DNA of 64,000 bases. Source: Bryobacteraceae bacterium (GTDB lineage Bacteria; Acidobacteriota; Terriglobia; Bryobacterales; Bryobacteraceae). The stretch is from contig JAWKHH010000001.1 of the NCBI GenBank assembly GCA_041394945.1, forward strand, positions 248,001 to 312,000. The letters run 5' to 3'. The notes beneath the pieces are model-generated. The model was not told the DNA's origin and searched no databases. It saw nothing but the letters and a program-made list of their open reading frames with translations. Shown here one piece after another: positions 34,526 to 42,571 of the stretch (positions within the stretch are counted from its first letter, which is position 1; the number at the start of each line of letters is the position of its first letter). The position numbers were made by a program, and so were the translations under genes.

Positions 34526-35899
34526 GTGTCCGCACCCGCCGAACCCCACGCCAAAGACCTCTACGCCTTCGATCCGGCCGAGGTTCTGGAACCGCCGAAA
34601 GGCCTGCTCGCCACCCTCAAACGCATCGGCCCCGGACTCATCCTCTCCGCCTCCATCGTCGGCTCCGGCGAGTTGATCGCCACCACAACCCTCGGCGCCG
34701 AGGTCGGCTACGTCTGCATGTGGGTCATTATTCTAAGCTGCCTCGTCAAGCCCGCCATCCAAGCTGAAATCGGCCGCTACTCCGTCTCCACCGGTGAAAC
34801 CGGACTCGCCGGGTTCAACCGCGTCCCCGGACCACGCCTCGGCGTCAACTGGATCGTCTGGGGCTGGGTCCTCATGATCTCCATGACCCGCTTCCAAATC
34901 GGCGCCATGTTCGGCGGCGTCGGCCAGGTTCTCAACCAACTCTTCCCCGCCGTGCCGGTTCCCGTCTGGGTCGTGGCGCTCCTCGGAGTTACTTTGCTCC
35001 TCCTTCTGGGGGGCGGCTATGAACGAATCGAAGGCATCGCCACTGTTAAGGTCGGCCTGTTTACGATGCTCACATTTCTTTGCGCCCTGATACTCACCCG
35101 TTCTGGCGCCTTCACTTGGGATCAGGTAGCCGACGGACTCAAATTCAAGCTCCCCGAAGGCGGACTCACCACCGCCGTCGCCGTTTTCGGCATCACCGGT
35201 GTCGGCGCTTCCGAGCTCTTCATGTATCCCTACTGGTGCGTCGAGAAAGGATACGCCCGCTTCGCCGGAAAACGTGACACCACTCCCGTGTGGAGACACC
35301 GGGCTCTCGGCTGGATCCAGGTCATGCACGTCGACATTCTCGCGTCCATGGTCATTTATACTGTCGCCACCGTCGCCTTCTATCTTCTCGGCGCCGGGAT
35401 CCTCCACGCACGCGGCCTTCGCCCAGCCGCCTCCGACATGATCCCGGTCCTCTCCAACATGTACACGCAAACCCTTGGACCGTGGGCACTTTGGCTCTTC
35501 TACATCGGCGCCATCGCCACCCTGTACGGCACCATTTTCGCCGCCACCGCCGCCGAATCCCGCGTCGCCGCCGACCTCTGCCGACTCCTCGGCCGCTTCG
35601 AAACCACCGACTACCAGACCCGCCTCCACTACCGCCGCATCTTCGTTTGGATCCTCACCTCCGTCTCCGCCGGCCTCTACCTGATCGTCCAATCCCCGGT
35701 CAACATGGTGAAAGCCGGTGGCGTCGCCCAAGCCGTCATGCTCCCGGCCATCGCCGTCGGCGCCCTCTACCTGCGTCACAAGGAGACCCCCAAAGAGGTT
35801 CTCCCACGACCTTGGATCACCGTCGCGCTCTGGATTGCTTCGGTACTAACGATCGGCCTCATGGCCTATTACACCCTCCTCCAGCTAGGTAAAAAATAA
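34526..35899 (+). CDS. Nramp-related transporter lacking the canonical metal motifs
   Basis: 457 residues, about eleven helices, LeuT-fold Nramp family. Helix 1 normally carries DPGN; here it reads SIVGSGELIATTTLGAEVG. Helix 6 normally has the metal-binding Met in MPH; here it reads GITGVGASELFMYPYW. The remaining frame (RIGPGLILSASI at the start, AEIGRYSVSTGETG after helix 2) is Nramp-like. It is therefore unlikely to be a normal Mn/Fe importer; divergent Nramp homologues carry other substrates. GTG start. Divergent from yebC. Confidence 0.82.
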   Translation: MSAPAEPHAKDLYAFDPAEVLEPPKGLLATLKRIGPGLILSASIVGSGELIATTTLGAEVGYVCMWVIILSCLVKPAIQAEIGRYSVSTGETGLAGFNRVPGPRLGVNWIVWGWVLMISMTRFQIGAMFGGVGQVLNQLFPAVPVPVWVVALLGVTLLLLLGGGYERIEGIATVKVGLFTMLTFLCALILTRSGAFTWDQVADGLKFKLPEGGLTTAVAVFGITGVGASELFMYPYWCVEKGYARFAGKRDTTPVWRHRALGWIQVMHVDILASMVIYTVATVAFYLLGAGILHARGLRPAASDMIPVLSNMYTQTLGPWALWLFYIGAIATLYGTIFAATAAESRVAADLCRLLGRFETTDYQTRLHYRRIFVWILTSVSAGLYLIVQSPVNMVKAGGVAQAVMLPAIAVGALYLRHKETPKEVLPRPWITVALWIASVLTIGLMAYYTLLQLGKK

Positions 35900-35941
35900 G
35901 CGTTTCATCCTGGAGACTTTGTGCTACTGTTAAGTTAATCA

Positions 35942-35991
35942 GCGTCTTGATGACGCAATCTGAGACTGTTTGGTGATACCTCCGAGTCACC
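35942..35991 (+). terminator. two small hairpins after the Nramp-related gene
   Basis: GCGTC-TTGAT-GACGC at 35942-35956 and GGTGA-10 nt-TCACC at 35972-35991 follow the gene by about 40 bases. Either could act as a weak terminator; T tracts are poor. Confidence 0.3.
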
Positions 35992-36033
35992 ATCATCGCT
36001 CAGGGCTCGCGAGTCTCTCGCGAACGCCACACT

Positions 36034-36069
36034 GGCCGGCGGGCATCTTCCTCCGAGTGCCCACCGGCC
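36034..36069 (-). terminator. hairpin at the end of the MEMO operon
   Basis: GGCCGGCGGGCA at 36034-36045 pairs with TGCCCACCGGCC at 36058-36069, with one mismatch and a 12-base loop. It lies directly after the stop of the FAD reductase gene (36071) and probably terminates the minus-strand operon. Confidence 0.55.
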
Positions 36070-36070
36070 T

Positions 36071-37060
36071 TTACGCTTCTTGGTTGAGTTTCACTAACGG
36101 TCGCGTCAATCCCACCAGCCACCCGAGCGGTACCTTCGTAACACGCAGTAGCGGACCCGCCCACCCGGATCGCCACGCCCATCGCATCGCCGACGCCGCC
36201 GCGAACGGATTCCCCATCGCCATCCGGCACCGCTGCAGATGCGCCTCCACGCCCTCGCCGTTCGCCGCCGCCCGCCCCGCCGATTCCCCCGTGAACACCG
36301 CCGCCACCAGCCCGCTCCCCGTAAACGGATCCACGAACGACAACGCATCCCCAGCCCGGTACACACCCCCCTCCACCGGCTCGCTGAACCGATGCCCAAA
36401 CACCAGCGGACCGGTCTTCAACCAGTCCCACCGCCGCCGCGCTCCCGCCAGCCGCTCCCGGAGCGCCGGCAAGCGATCGAGCAACCCATCTGCATTGAAC
36501 CCGATTCCGCGCAACACCGATTCCGGACCCACACCACAGACGTTCGTCACGTCCCTCTCCACCGTGTTCACCCCCACGTAGCATCCGTCGAAGAAAAACA
36601 GCTCCACCGAATCCGTCACTCGCGCGTCATAGTGCGCCTTGAATCCGAACAGCCGCTCTCCCCGAGGAGCAGAATCCGCCCGGCCATGCGCCAACACCCG
36701 CGGCGTCGACGCGCCGGCGTCCCCCCACCGCGCCCCGCGCTCGAGCGCCGCGTCGAGCAGCAGCGAATCGAACCGCTCCCGGCTCATTCCCCACGCCGGC
36801 TGTGGCAGCCGCGCCCATCGCGACACCCCGGCGAAGTGCAAGCCCAAACGCAACGTACGATTCGGCCCAACCGACCGGAACTCGTCCCACAGCCGGAATC
36901 GCCGCAGCAGCGGCTCAATCTCCGCCGAAAGAAACTCCCCGCAAACCCGATGCTTCCTCACCCGGCTCCGGTCCACCAGCACCGCCTCGCCACCCGCCGC
37001 CAAACAACCCAACGCCGCCGACGCCCCCGCCGGACCCGCGCCGATGATCGTCACCGCCAT
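36071..37060 (-). CDS. FAD-dependent reductase of the geranylgeranyl-reductase type
   Basis: 329 residues. The N-terminal dinucleotide fold reads TIIGAGPAGASAALGCLAAG, followed by KHRVCGEFLSAEI, the Cys-Gly phrase of the geranylgeranyl reductase group, and the second FAD motif YRAGDALSFVDPFTGSG near residue 260. These flavoproteins reduce prenyl or fatty chains or halogenate; the substrate is unknown here. The ATG shares one base with the FkbM stop (TGATG). A hairpin follows the stop. Confidence 0.82.
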   Translation of the reverse strand: MAVTIIGAGPAGASAALGCLAAGGEAVLVDRSRVRKHRVCGEFLSAEIEPLLRRFRLWDEFRSVGPNRTLRLGLHFAGVSRWARLPQPAWGMSRERFDSLLLDAALERGARWGDAGASTPRVLAHGRADSAPRGERLFGFKAHYDARVTDSVELFFFDGCYVGVNTVERDVTNVCGVGPESVLRGIGFNADGLLDRLPALRERLAGARRRWDWLKTGPLVFGHRFSEPVEGGVYRAGDALSFVDPFTGSGLVAAVFTGESAGRAAANGEGVEAHLQRCRMAMGNPFAAASAMRWAWRSGWAGPLLRVTKVPLGWLVGLTRPLVKLNQEA

Positions 37061-37971
37061 CAGTAAAAGTAAAGGATGTCCGGCCGGAACCCGAACCGCA
37101 GTTCCGCGCACGGCCCGCATTCCATCCGGTACCCGGACCAAGCCGCTCGCGCCGCCGCCGGCACTTCCACTGGATGATCCTCCGCGTGGTAGGCCGAGAG
37201 GGCCATCCGCGGATGGAATCGAGCGATCGTCGCCTGCCCGCCGTGCACCGCCCGCACCTCGGCGCCCTCGATGTCCATCTTGATGAAGTTGACGCGATCC
37301 AGTCCGAGCTCGGCAACCAGTTTGTCGATCGTTGTAACCGGAATCTTCGTCTCCGCCTCGTGCGACCCCTCACGGTCGATCACGAACGAATCCGCGGCCG
37401 AGTTGTGCGGGTCCACATGCAGCGCCAGCATGTCGTCCCGGTCCCACACACCCTTCTCGTAGAGCACCACTCTTCCCGCCTCGATCTCCTCCCGGAAGTT
37501 GCGCCGCAGGCACTCGATGTTCTCCGGCGCCGGCTCGATCGCGATCACCTTGGCCGCACCTTTGTCGAGCGCCCGCCGCGTAAACACACCCACGTTGGCG
37601 CCGCAATCGAGCACAACATCGCCCGCGCGCAGCCGAGCCGCCTCGCCACCCGTGTAGATCTCCATCTCCTGCTCGGCCAGGTTGAACGGCAGCACGAAGT
37701 GCGACCCTTTCGGAATCCAAAAACGCCCTGCCGGAGTCTCCCATGCCTCGTAGCCCGCCGGATCCACTTCCACGCGCTTGCTCGCCGCCAGGATCCGGTC
37801 CTTGATCGCGATCCGCCGCTTCACCCCCGGTTCGGCTTCGAGGGCCCGATCCATCGGACACACCGACGCGCGCCCCGCCCATACCAGCGCACGCACCCGC
37901 GCCGGACGCCACGCCCACATCACGCCCGCGATCGCACCCAGCCCCACCAGCAACGCCACTCGTTTTCGCAT
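37060..37971 (-). CDS. FkbM-family methyltransferase with N-terminal membrane anchor
   Basis: 303 residues. A single N-terminal helix (VALLVGLGAIAGVMWAW) is followed by a linker and an FkbM class I methyltransferase: motif I VVLDCGANVGVFTRRAL, motif II IAIEPAPENIECLRRNF, and NFIKMDIEGAEVRAV. FkbM enzymes O-methylate glycans or small natural products. It is 14 bases after the upstream SAM methyltransferase and couples to the FAD reductase. Confidence 0.85.
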   Translation of the reverse strand: MRKRVALLVGLGAIAGVMWAWRPARVRALVWAGRASVCPMDRALEAEPGVKRRIAIKDRILAASKRVEVDPAGYEAWETPAGRFWIPKGSHFVLPFNLAEQEMEIYTGGEAARLRAGDVVLDCGANVGVFTRRALDKGAAKVIAIEPAPENIECLRRNFREEIEAGRVVLYEKGVWDRDDMLALHVDPHNSAADSFVIDREGSHEAETKIPVTTIDKLVAELGLDRVNFIKMDIEGAEVRAVHGGQATIARFHPRMALSAYHAEDHPVEVPAAARAAWSGYRMECGPCAELRFGFRPDILYFY

Positions 37972-37985
37972 TTGGAGTCCGCCCT

Positions 37986-38666
37986 TCAGGATACCGCCGC
38001 CACCAGCGACAACCGAAACCAGGGCGCATGCCGGCGGATTTGCGCCGCCCCGAGCCCGGCCAGACCCGCCAGTTCCGCCAGCTCCTTCGCCCGGAACCCG
38101 GCGCGCACCGACGCCGGAGCGTCGTGCAAAGTGATCGGGTGCCAGCGAAGCAGTGGCTGTGTCACCGGCATGAACCATTCCGCCAGCACGCTCCGCTCCA
38201 GGTCCAGCGCGATCACCGCCCGCCGCGCCACCCGGCCGAAATCCCCAAGCAGACGCGCCACCTCGCCATCGGGAAAATGGTGCAGGAACAGCGAGCAGAA
38301 CACGTAGTCGAACGAACCGGCCGCGAACGGCAGTCGGAACGCGTCGGCCACCACCCGCGGCGGCGGCGCACCCGCCAGGTGACGCACATGCAGGTCCGCG
38401 CACACCACCGTCGATTCCGGATAAGCCCGCCTCACGCACCGCGCCATGTCGCCGGACGCCGCGCCCACGTCGAGCATCGAAAACCGCGCCGGAGGCGCCA
38501 GCCCGGCCAGCAATCCCCGCGCGATCCGGTGCCCGCCCAGCAACCGGTTGATTCTCACCAGGTCGGCCAGGCTCGCCCGGTTCCCCTCCTCCGGAGCCGT
38601 GTCGAGCAATTCCGGCTCCACCCGCCGCGCTCCGGCCAGTCCCATCGACCCCAACAGCGGCGTCAT
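37986..38666 (-). CDS. class I SAM-dependent methyltransferase
   Basis: 226 residues. Motif I reads MLDVGAASGDMARCV, followed by VVCADLHVRHLAG (motif II) and FDYVFCSLFLHHFPDGEVARLL, the UbiE/methyltransf_11 type. A conserved N-terminal lid (LVRINRLLGGHRIARGLL) is typical of methyltransferases that act on quinone-like or polyketide-like substrates. The ATG overlaps the stop of the MEMO-like gene by 4 bases. The open frame runs further upstream but overlaps that gene. Confidence 0.82.
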   Translation of the reverse strand: MTPLLGSMGLAGARRVEPELLDTAPEEGNRASLADLVRINRLLGGHRIARGLLAGLAPPARFSMLDVGAASGDMARCVRRAYPESTVVCADLHVRHLAGAPPPRVVADAFRLPFAAGSFDYVFCSLFLHHFPDGEVARLLGDFGRVARRAVIALDLERSVLAEWFMPVTQPLLRWHPITLHDAPASVRAGFRAKELAELAGLAGLGAAQIRRHAPWFRLSLVAAVS

Positions 38667-39883
38667 CGCTCGAACGCCATTGCCGCGAAGCTCACCACGC
38701 TCTGCGGATCGATCTGCCAGTGCTGATACCGCAGCATCTGTCCGCGCGCCTCCGGAGCCGCCTTCAAGAACGTATAGAACGGCGCGGACCCGCACCAGCG
38801 AAGATCGTCGTCGCCGCCTTCGCTCACCTGGTCCCAAAACGCGCCCGCGTTGCCCTCGCCGATGCTCGCCACCCGATCCTTGTCCCGCGCCGATACCGGC
38901 AGCATCGTCCCGTCGTATGCTTGCGCCGGCAGGGCATCGCCGTAGCGGCGCCCCATGTGCGCCATATCTACGCCCAGCACCCACATCATTTCCGCGCCGC
39001 GCTTGGCGTTCAACTCCCCCAGCGCTCCTAGAAACCGCGCCACATCCTCGTCGTCTTCCGGCTTGCCCCCGGATACGATGCTCGGATAGAAAGACCCCAC
39101 CAGGATCGGAAGCACCCGCACGCCCGGCCCGTAGAGATGCTGCAGAAAAGCCACCTGAAACTCGATCGAGTGCTCCGTCGAGTGGCAGTAATCTTCCATC
39201 GTCACCGCGCCGGGCGCTCTCGATTCCAGCCACGCCGCCGTCTCTCCATCTGTCCGCGTTCGCCCGTACGGGGTAACAAAATCCTTGCGGGTTAGCCCGA
39301 ACCGGTTCGGCGCTCCATAGTGAGAGGTTCCCAGGATAACGAATAACCGTTCCGCGTCATCCGGCCCGAGGCGCCGGTAAGCGTCGCGATAACTTTCAAT
39401 GCCCCCCGACGGCGATACGTGCGGCGCCGCGATCCCGCATAACTTCGCCGGCCGCTCCACCGCTCCCGCCTGTCCCAGATACTCGTCGAATAACGTGCGC
39501 AGGTCGCCCTCGTTCAACGGATACGCCGCCCCGGCGTGCGCCGCCTCGCGCACGGGCGCTTCCGTAAAGGCGCGTAGCCGATCCTCCCGCATTCGCTCGT
39601 AGACTTCGTTCTCGAGGAAGCCCGCCGTGTTCAGCGATGAGATCAGGTTCTCCTCGAGCGCGCTCACGTCGAACTGTCCCGTGATATCCACCAGTTCCTG
39701 ACGCAAGTCGAGATCGGTCGATTGCCCGTCGAGAAACTGCAGCGCGCGGACCAGCGGCGGCGGAATGATCAGCGTCGCATCCGAATAGTGGTACGGATCG
39801 CGGATCAACAGTCCCGGGTGTTCCGGAAACGGACTCGTCGAGAAGTCGAGGTCCATTCGCAGCCGCGGCAGCGTTTCGCTCAT
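38663..39883 (-). CDS. AmmeMemoRadiSam system protein B (MEMO-like) with N-terminal PqqD/RRE-like domain
   Basis: 406 residues. Residues about 115-406 are the MEMO domain: AAPHVSPSGG, LGTSHYGAPN, STEHSIEFQVAFLQHL and GVDMAHMGRRYGD carry the metal-type His/Asp residues. Residues about 20-110 (a strand with YHYSDATLIIPPPLVRALQF, then LDGQSTDLDLRQELVD, FDVSALEENLISSLNTAGFLE) resemble a PqqD/RRE winged-helix domain, which binds peptide leaders. AmmeMemoRadiSam systems pair this protein with a radical SAM enzyme and an AMMECR1 protein, neither of which is in the window. First gene of a four-gene overlapping operon. Family is sure; the RRE reading is inference. Confidence 0.8.
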   Translation of the reverse strand: MSETLPRLRMDLDFSTSPFPEHPGLLIRDPYHYSDATLIIPPPLVRALQFLDGQSTDLDLRQELVDITGQFDVSALEENLISSLNTAGFLENEVYERMREDRLRAFTEAPVREAAHAGAAYPLNEGDLRTLFDEYLGQAGAVERPAKLCGIAAPHVSPSGGIESYRDAYRRLGPDDAERLFVILGTSHYGAPNRFGLTRKDFVTPYGRTRTDGETAAWLESRAPGAVTMEDYCHSTEHSIEFQVAFLQHLYGPGVRVLPILVGSFYPSIVSGGKPEDDEDVARFLGALGELNAKRGAEMMWVLGVDMAHMGRRYGDALPAQAYDGTMLPVSARDKDRVASIGEGNAGAFWDQVSEGGDDDLRWCGSAPFYTFLKAAPEARGQMLRYQHWQIDPQSVVSFAAMAFER

Positions 39884-39931
39884 CTGGATATCATCGCACC
39901 GCGATGCCGCCTCGCCGTGCGCCGGCCGCCC

Positions 39932-40408
39932 TCAGGCCTTTTTGCGGCGCCCCGTCGAGGGTGGCGGCCCCTCCGATTTCGGCAGCTTGCGCCCGCGCAG
40001 GAGCGCACGCACCGTCCGCAGCAGATGCGGAATCTCATTCGCGTTCTTCTGGATCACTGCGTCCGCGCCGGTGTTCTGGCGGTCCAGGCCAAGCGTTTCC
40101 GCGAAGCCCGAGAGCAGTATCGCCGGCAGTTCGTGCCCCGCCCCTCGCACCTTTCCGATCAACTCCACTCCGCTCATCGCCTCCATGCGGTAGTCGGTGA
40201 TCAGCAAATCGAACGAATCCACCCCGAGCCGCGTGAGAGCTTCATGGGGACAACCGATCGATGTGACCTCGTAGCTGTTCTCCTCGAGCACGGAGCGGCG
40301 GGCCATCAAACCCAGCACGTTGTCGTCCACGAGAAGGATGCGCGGAGCCGCTGCGGAACGCGAAGAAGAAGAAGGTGACGCCTGCGATCGGGAGGAAGCG
40401 ATGCCCAT
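39932..40408 (-). CDS. single-domain response regulator
   Basis: 158 residues. A Ser-rich head of about 20 residues precedes a CheY-like receiver: D28/D29 (LLVDDN), phospho-acceptor D72 (LLITDYRM), S100 (ILLSGF) and K121 (VIQKNA). There is no output domain; the C-terminal basic tail (GRRKKA) is short. It probably relays a phosphate or acts by protein contact. No histidine kinase is nearby. It is separated by 48 bases from the MEMO operon. Confidence 0.85.
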   Translation of the reverse strand: MGIASSRSQASPSSSSRSAAAPRILLVDDNVLGLMARRSVLEENSYEVTSIGCPHEALTRLGVDSFDLLITDYRMEAMSGVELIGKVRGAGHELPAILLSGFAETLGLDRQNTGADAVIQKNANEIPHLLRTVRALLRGRKLPKSEGPPPSTGRRKKA

Positions 40409-40507
40409 CGGAAAGTGCGATGGTAACCAATCCTACTCCATGCCGTCAATCGATCTCTAATGGGTTGTTTTCGCGAGAAAAAAAGTTCTTGACAACCGTT
40501 GCTCGTA

Positions 40508-41644
40508 CTACTCCACCGCTCGCGGCGCGTTGTAGCCAGCCTTCGCGATCACTTGATATTTGATCGCTTTCCCCTTTTCATCGACGATCTTCAGCGCCTG
40601 CCCCGTGGCCGGGTTCACAAGCTCCACCTTGATCTTCCGGAACTTCCCGTCCTTGGTCTGGTTCGACGGCTGGTAGGCCAGCGAATACTGGTTGCGCAGC
40701 GCTTCCGACACTGCGCCGAAGATGCCCGGGAACTCGCCCTGGAACCGCGGGAAAAACGACTGCCCGCCCGTCTCCCGCGCGAATACCCGCATCTGGTTGT
40801 CGGCCTGCAGAAAGTCCAGCCGCTGGATCGGACCCATCATCCCCCGCGCATCCATCAGCTCGCGCACGTACTGCATGATGCCGATCGCATAGATCGGTAC
40901 GCCGGCCGTCTGAAGCGCCCGCCGCGTCTTGTCGAACGTCAGCTTGCTGAACGTGTCCACCCCGGACGCGATCAGCACAATCGCCTTTCGCCCTTCGATC
41001 TCCGACATTCGGTCCGCCGTATCCACCAGCGCGTCGTAGAGGTTGGATTCCGAATACGCCGCGATCCGCAGCCGCTGCATCGCCTCATAGGCCTGCCGCT
41101 TGTCGGTGGAAAAGTCCGAAAGAATCTCCGGCCGCAGATCGTACGCCACCACCGCCACATAATCTTCCGGCTTCAGCGTTTCGAGGAACCCGTAGCACGC
41201 CTGCAGCGTTTCATACCAGCCATACGTCCAGTACGCCTGGAACAGGTTCGAGAACTCGATCACCATCGCCACCGTCATCGGCGCTTCGCCCATCGTGAAA
41301 TTGGCGACTTCCTGCGGCACGTTGTCTTCGAGCACCCGGAAGTTGCCGCGCGGAATGTTCGGAATGAAGCGGCCCTTGTTGTCGAGCACGGAAACGTCGA
41401 TCGTCACCGTCGTCGAATCGCTCCGGAACGTCGGCAGCCCTTCCGGAATATCCGGTTTGTCCTTCTTGCTGAACTCCGAAGGCAGCTTTTTCTGTTCCGG
41501 CTCCGGCGCCTTCTCCGCGTCCTTCTTCCTCGGCCGCGCTACCGTCTCACCCGTCCGCGTTGGCCCCTGCTGCGCCGGCATCACGAACCACGACGCAATC
41601 GCAACGAATCCGAATGAGAGGGGGAGAAGTTTCTTCAAGCGCAT
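40508..41644 (-). CDS. secreted VWFA-domain protein (acidobacterial type) with degenerate MIDAS
   Basis: 378 residues. A signal-type N terminus (LLPLSFGFVAIASWFVMPAQ), a charged linker, a beta region (VTIDVSVLDNKGRFI) and a VWFA domain. The metal-site DxSxS of active VWFA domains reads VIEFSNLF here, so the first Asp is Glu and the last Ser is absent; downstream SGVDTFS may still contribute. The RNFRVLEDNVPQEV region is typical of the VWFA-related proteins that are abundant in acidobacteria. Role: probably envelope protein-protein contact. The ATG at 41644 has GAAGGA at a good distance; the ATG at 41656 does not. Confidence 0.75.
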   Translation of the reverse strand: MRLKKLLPLSFGFVAIASWFVMPAQQGPTRTGETVARPRKKDAEKAPEPEQKKLPSEFSKKDKPDIPEGLPTFRSDSTTVTIDVSVLDNKGRFIPNIPRGNFRVLEDNVPQEVANFTMGEAPMTVAMVIEFSNLFQAYWTYGWYETLQACYGFLETLKPEDYVAVVAYDLRPEILSDFSTDKRQAYEAMQRLRIAAYSESNLYDALVDTADRMSEIEGRKAIVLIASGVDTFSKLTFDKTRRALQTAGVPIYAIGIMQYVRELMDARGMMGPIQRLDFLQADNQMRVFARETGGQSFFPRFQGEFPGIFGAVSEALRNQYSLAYQPSNQTKDGKFRKIKVELVNPATGQALKIVDEKGKAIKYQVIAKAGYNAPRAVE

Positions 41645-41711
41645 AGCGGAGTACATCCTTCAGACAGACTATATCAGTATTGTCGACGGATGAACCGCGG
41701 CTCCGGTTGCG

Positions 41712-42482
41712 CTAGTGGCGGAATCGGCCTTCCCGCTCGTCTTGTTTGCGCATGTAAACCTGGAACTTCTTCCGCGCCCGCTGCAGCTTCCACTGCTTGT
41801 GCCAGTCCGAACCCATCGCCAGGTAGTCGTGCTTGAACAGGTTCGTCTTCAGGTAGATGTAGCCCCAGATCATCCCGCCAAGATGCGCGATGTTGCTCAC
41901 CCCGCTCGCATCCGGATTCGCCGTCATGAAGAACGCCAGCGCCGCGTACAACATCACCGCGTACTTCGCCTTCATCGGGAAGATCAGAAAGAACAGAATC
42001 GTCGCGTCCGGGTACAGTACGCCGAACGCCAGCAGCAATCCGAAAATCGCCCCGCTCGCCCCGATCGTCGTCTCATTGCCGGTCCCGAACGTCGCGCTCA
42101 TCAGCAGCGCGCAAATACCCGCGCCCATTCCGCAAACGAAATAGTATTGCAGGAAACGCCGCGTCCCCCACACCGGCTCGATGTCCTTGCCGAACATCCA
42201 CAGAAAGAGCATGTTGAACAGGATGTGCATCGGCCCGTAGGGGTCGTGCAGAAACATGTACGTGAAGATCTGCCAGACCGCGAAGATGTCCGTCACCCAC
42301 CGCAGGCTCAATCGAAAAGGATTGAAGATCGACGCATACCCGGCTCGCATCGCCAGGTGATAGGCGATGAAAAGGGCCACGTTGACAACGATCAGCCATT
42401 TCACGCCCGGGGGCATGGATGTGGAGATGCCGGTTGGGCCTAGCCGCACATAACGGCCGCCGCCCGAGTAACTGGTAGCCAT
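41712..42482 (-). CDS. rhomboid-family intramembrane serine protease
   Basis: 256 residues, six helices. The catalytic dyad is S143 in GASGAIFG and H200 in AHLGGMIWG; helix 2 has HILFNMLFLWMFGKDIE (H-x3-N type). A charged, basic C-terminal tail follows the last helix (ARKKFQVYMRKQDEREGR). Rhomboids cut membrane proteins within or near the bilayer. Start ATG at 42482 is chosen; an ATG at 42515 adds 11 residues and is equally possible. Confidence 0.9.
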   Translation of the reverse strand: MATSYSGGGRYVRLGPTGISTSMPPGVKWLIVVNVALFIAYHLAMRAGYASIFNPFRLSLRWVTDIFAVWQIFTYMFLHDPYGPMHILFNMLFLWMFGKDIEPVWGTRRFLQYYFVCGMGAGICALLMSATFGTGNETTIGASGAIFGLLLAFGVLYPDATILFFLIFPMKAKYAVMLYAALAFFMTANPDASGVSNIAHLGGMIWGYIYLKTNLFKHDYLAMGSDWHKQWKLQRARKKFQVYMRKQDEREGRFRH

Positions 42483-42533
42483 CGGATAAAAAGGGCCGCC
42501 CCTTCTTGCCAGCATAACATCACGTCCGATTTC

Positions 42534-42550
42534 CGCCAGCCCATCTGGCG
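42534..42550. promoter_or_regulatory. inverted repeat before the Ada-AlkA gene
   Basis: CGCCAG at 42534-42539 and CTGGCG at 42545-42550 with a 5-base spacer lie 22-38 bases before the ATG at 42572. It is a candidate operator, perhaps for the Ada-type regulator encoded by the gene itself. It is unlike the classic Ada box. Confidence 0.3.
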
Positions 42551-42571
42551 CTCTTCGGCCATACTGTTCTC

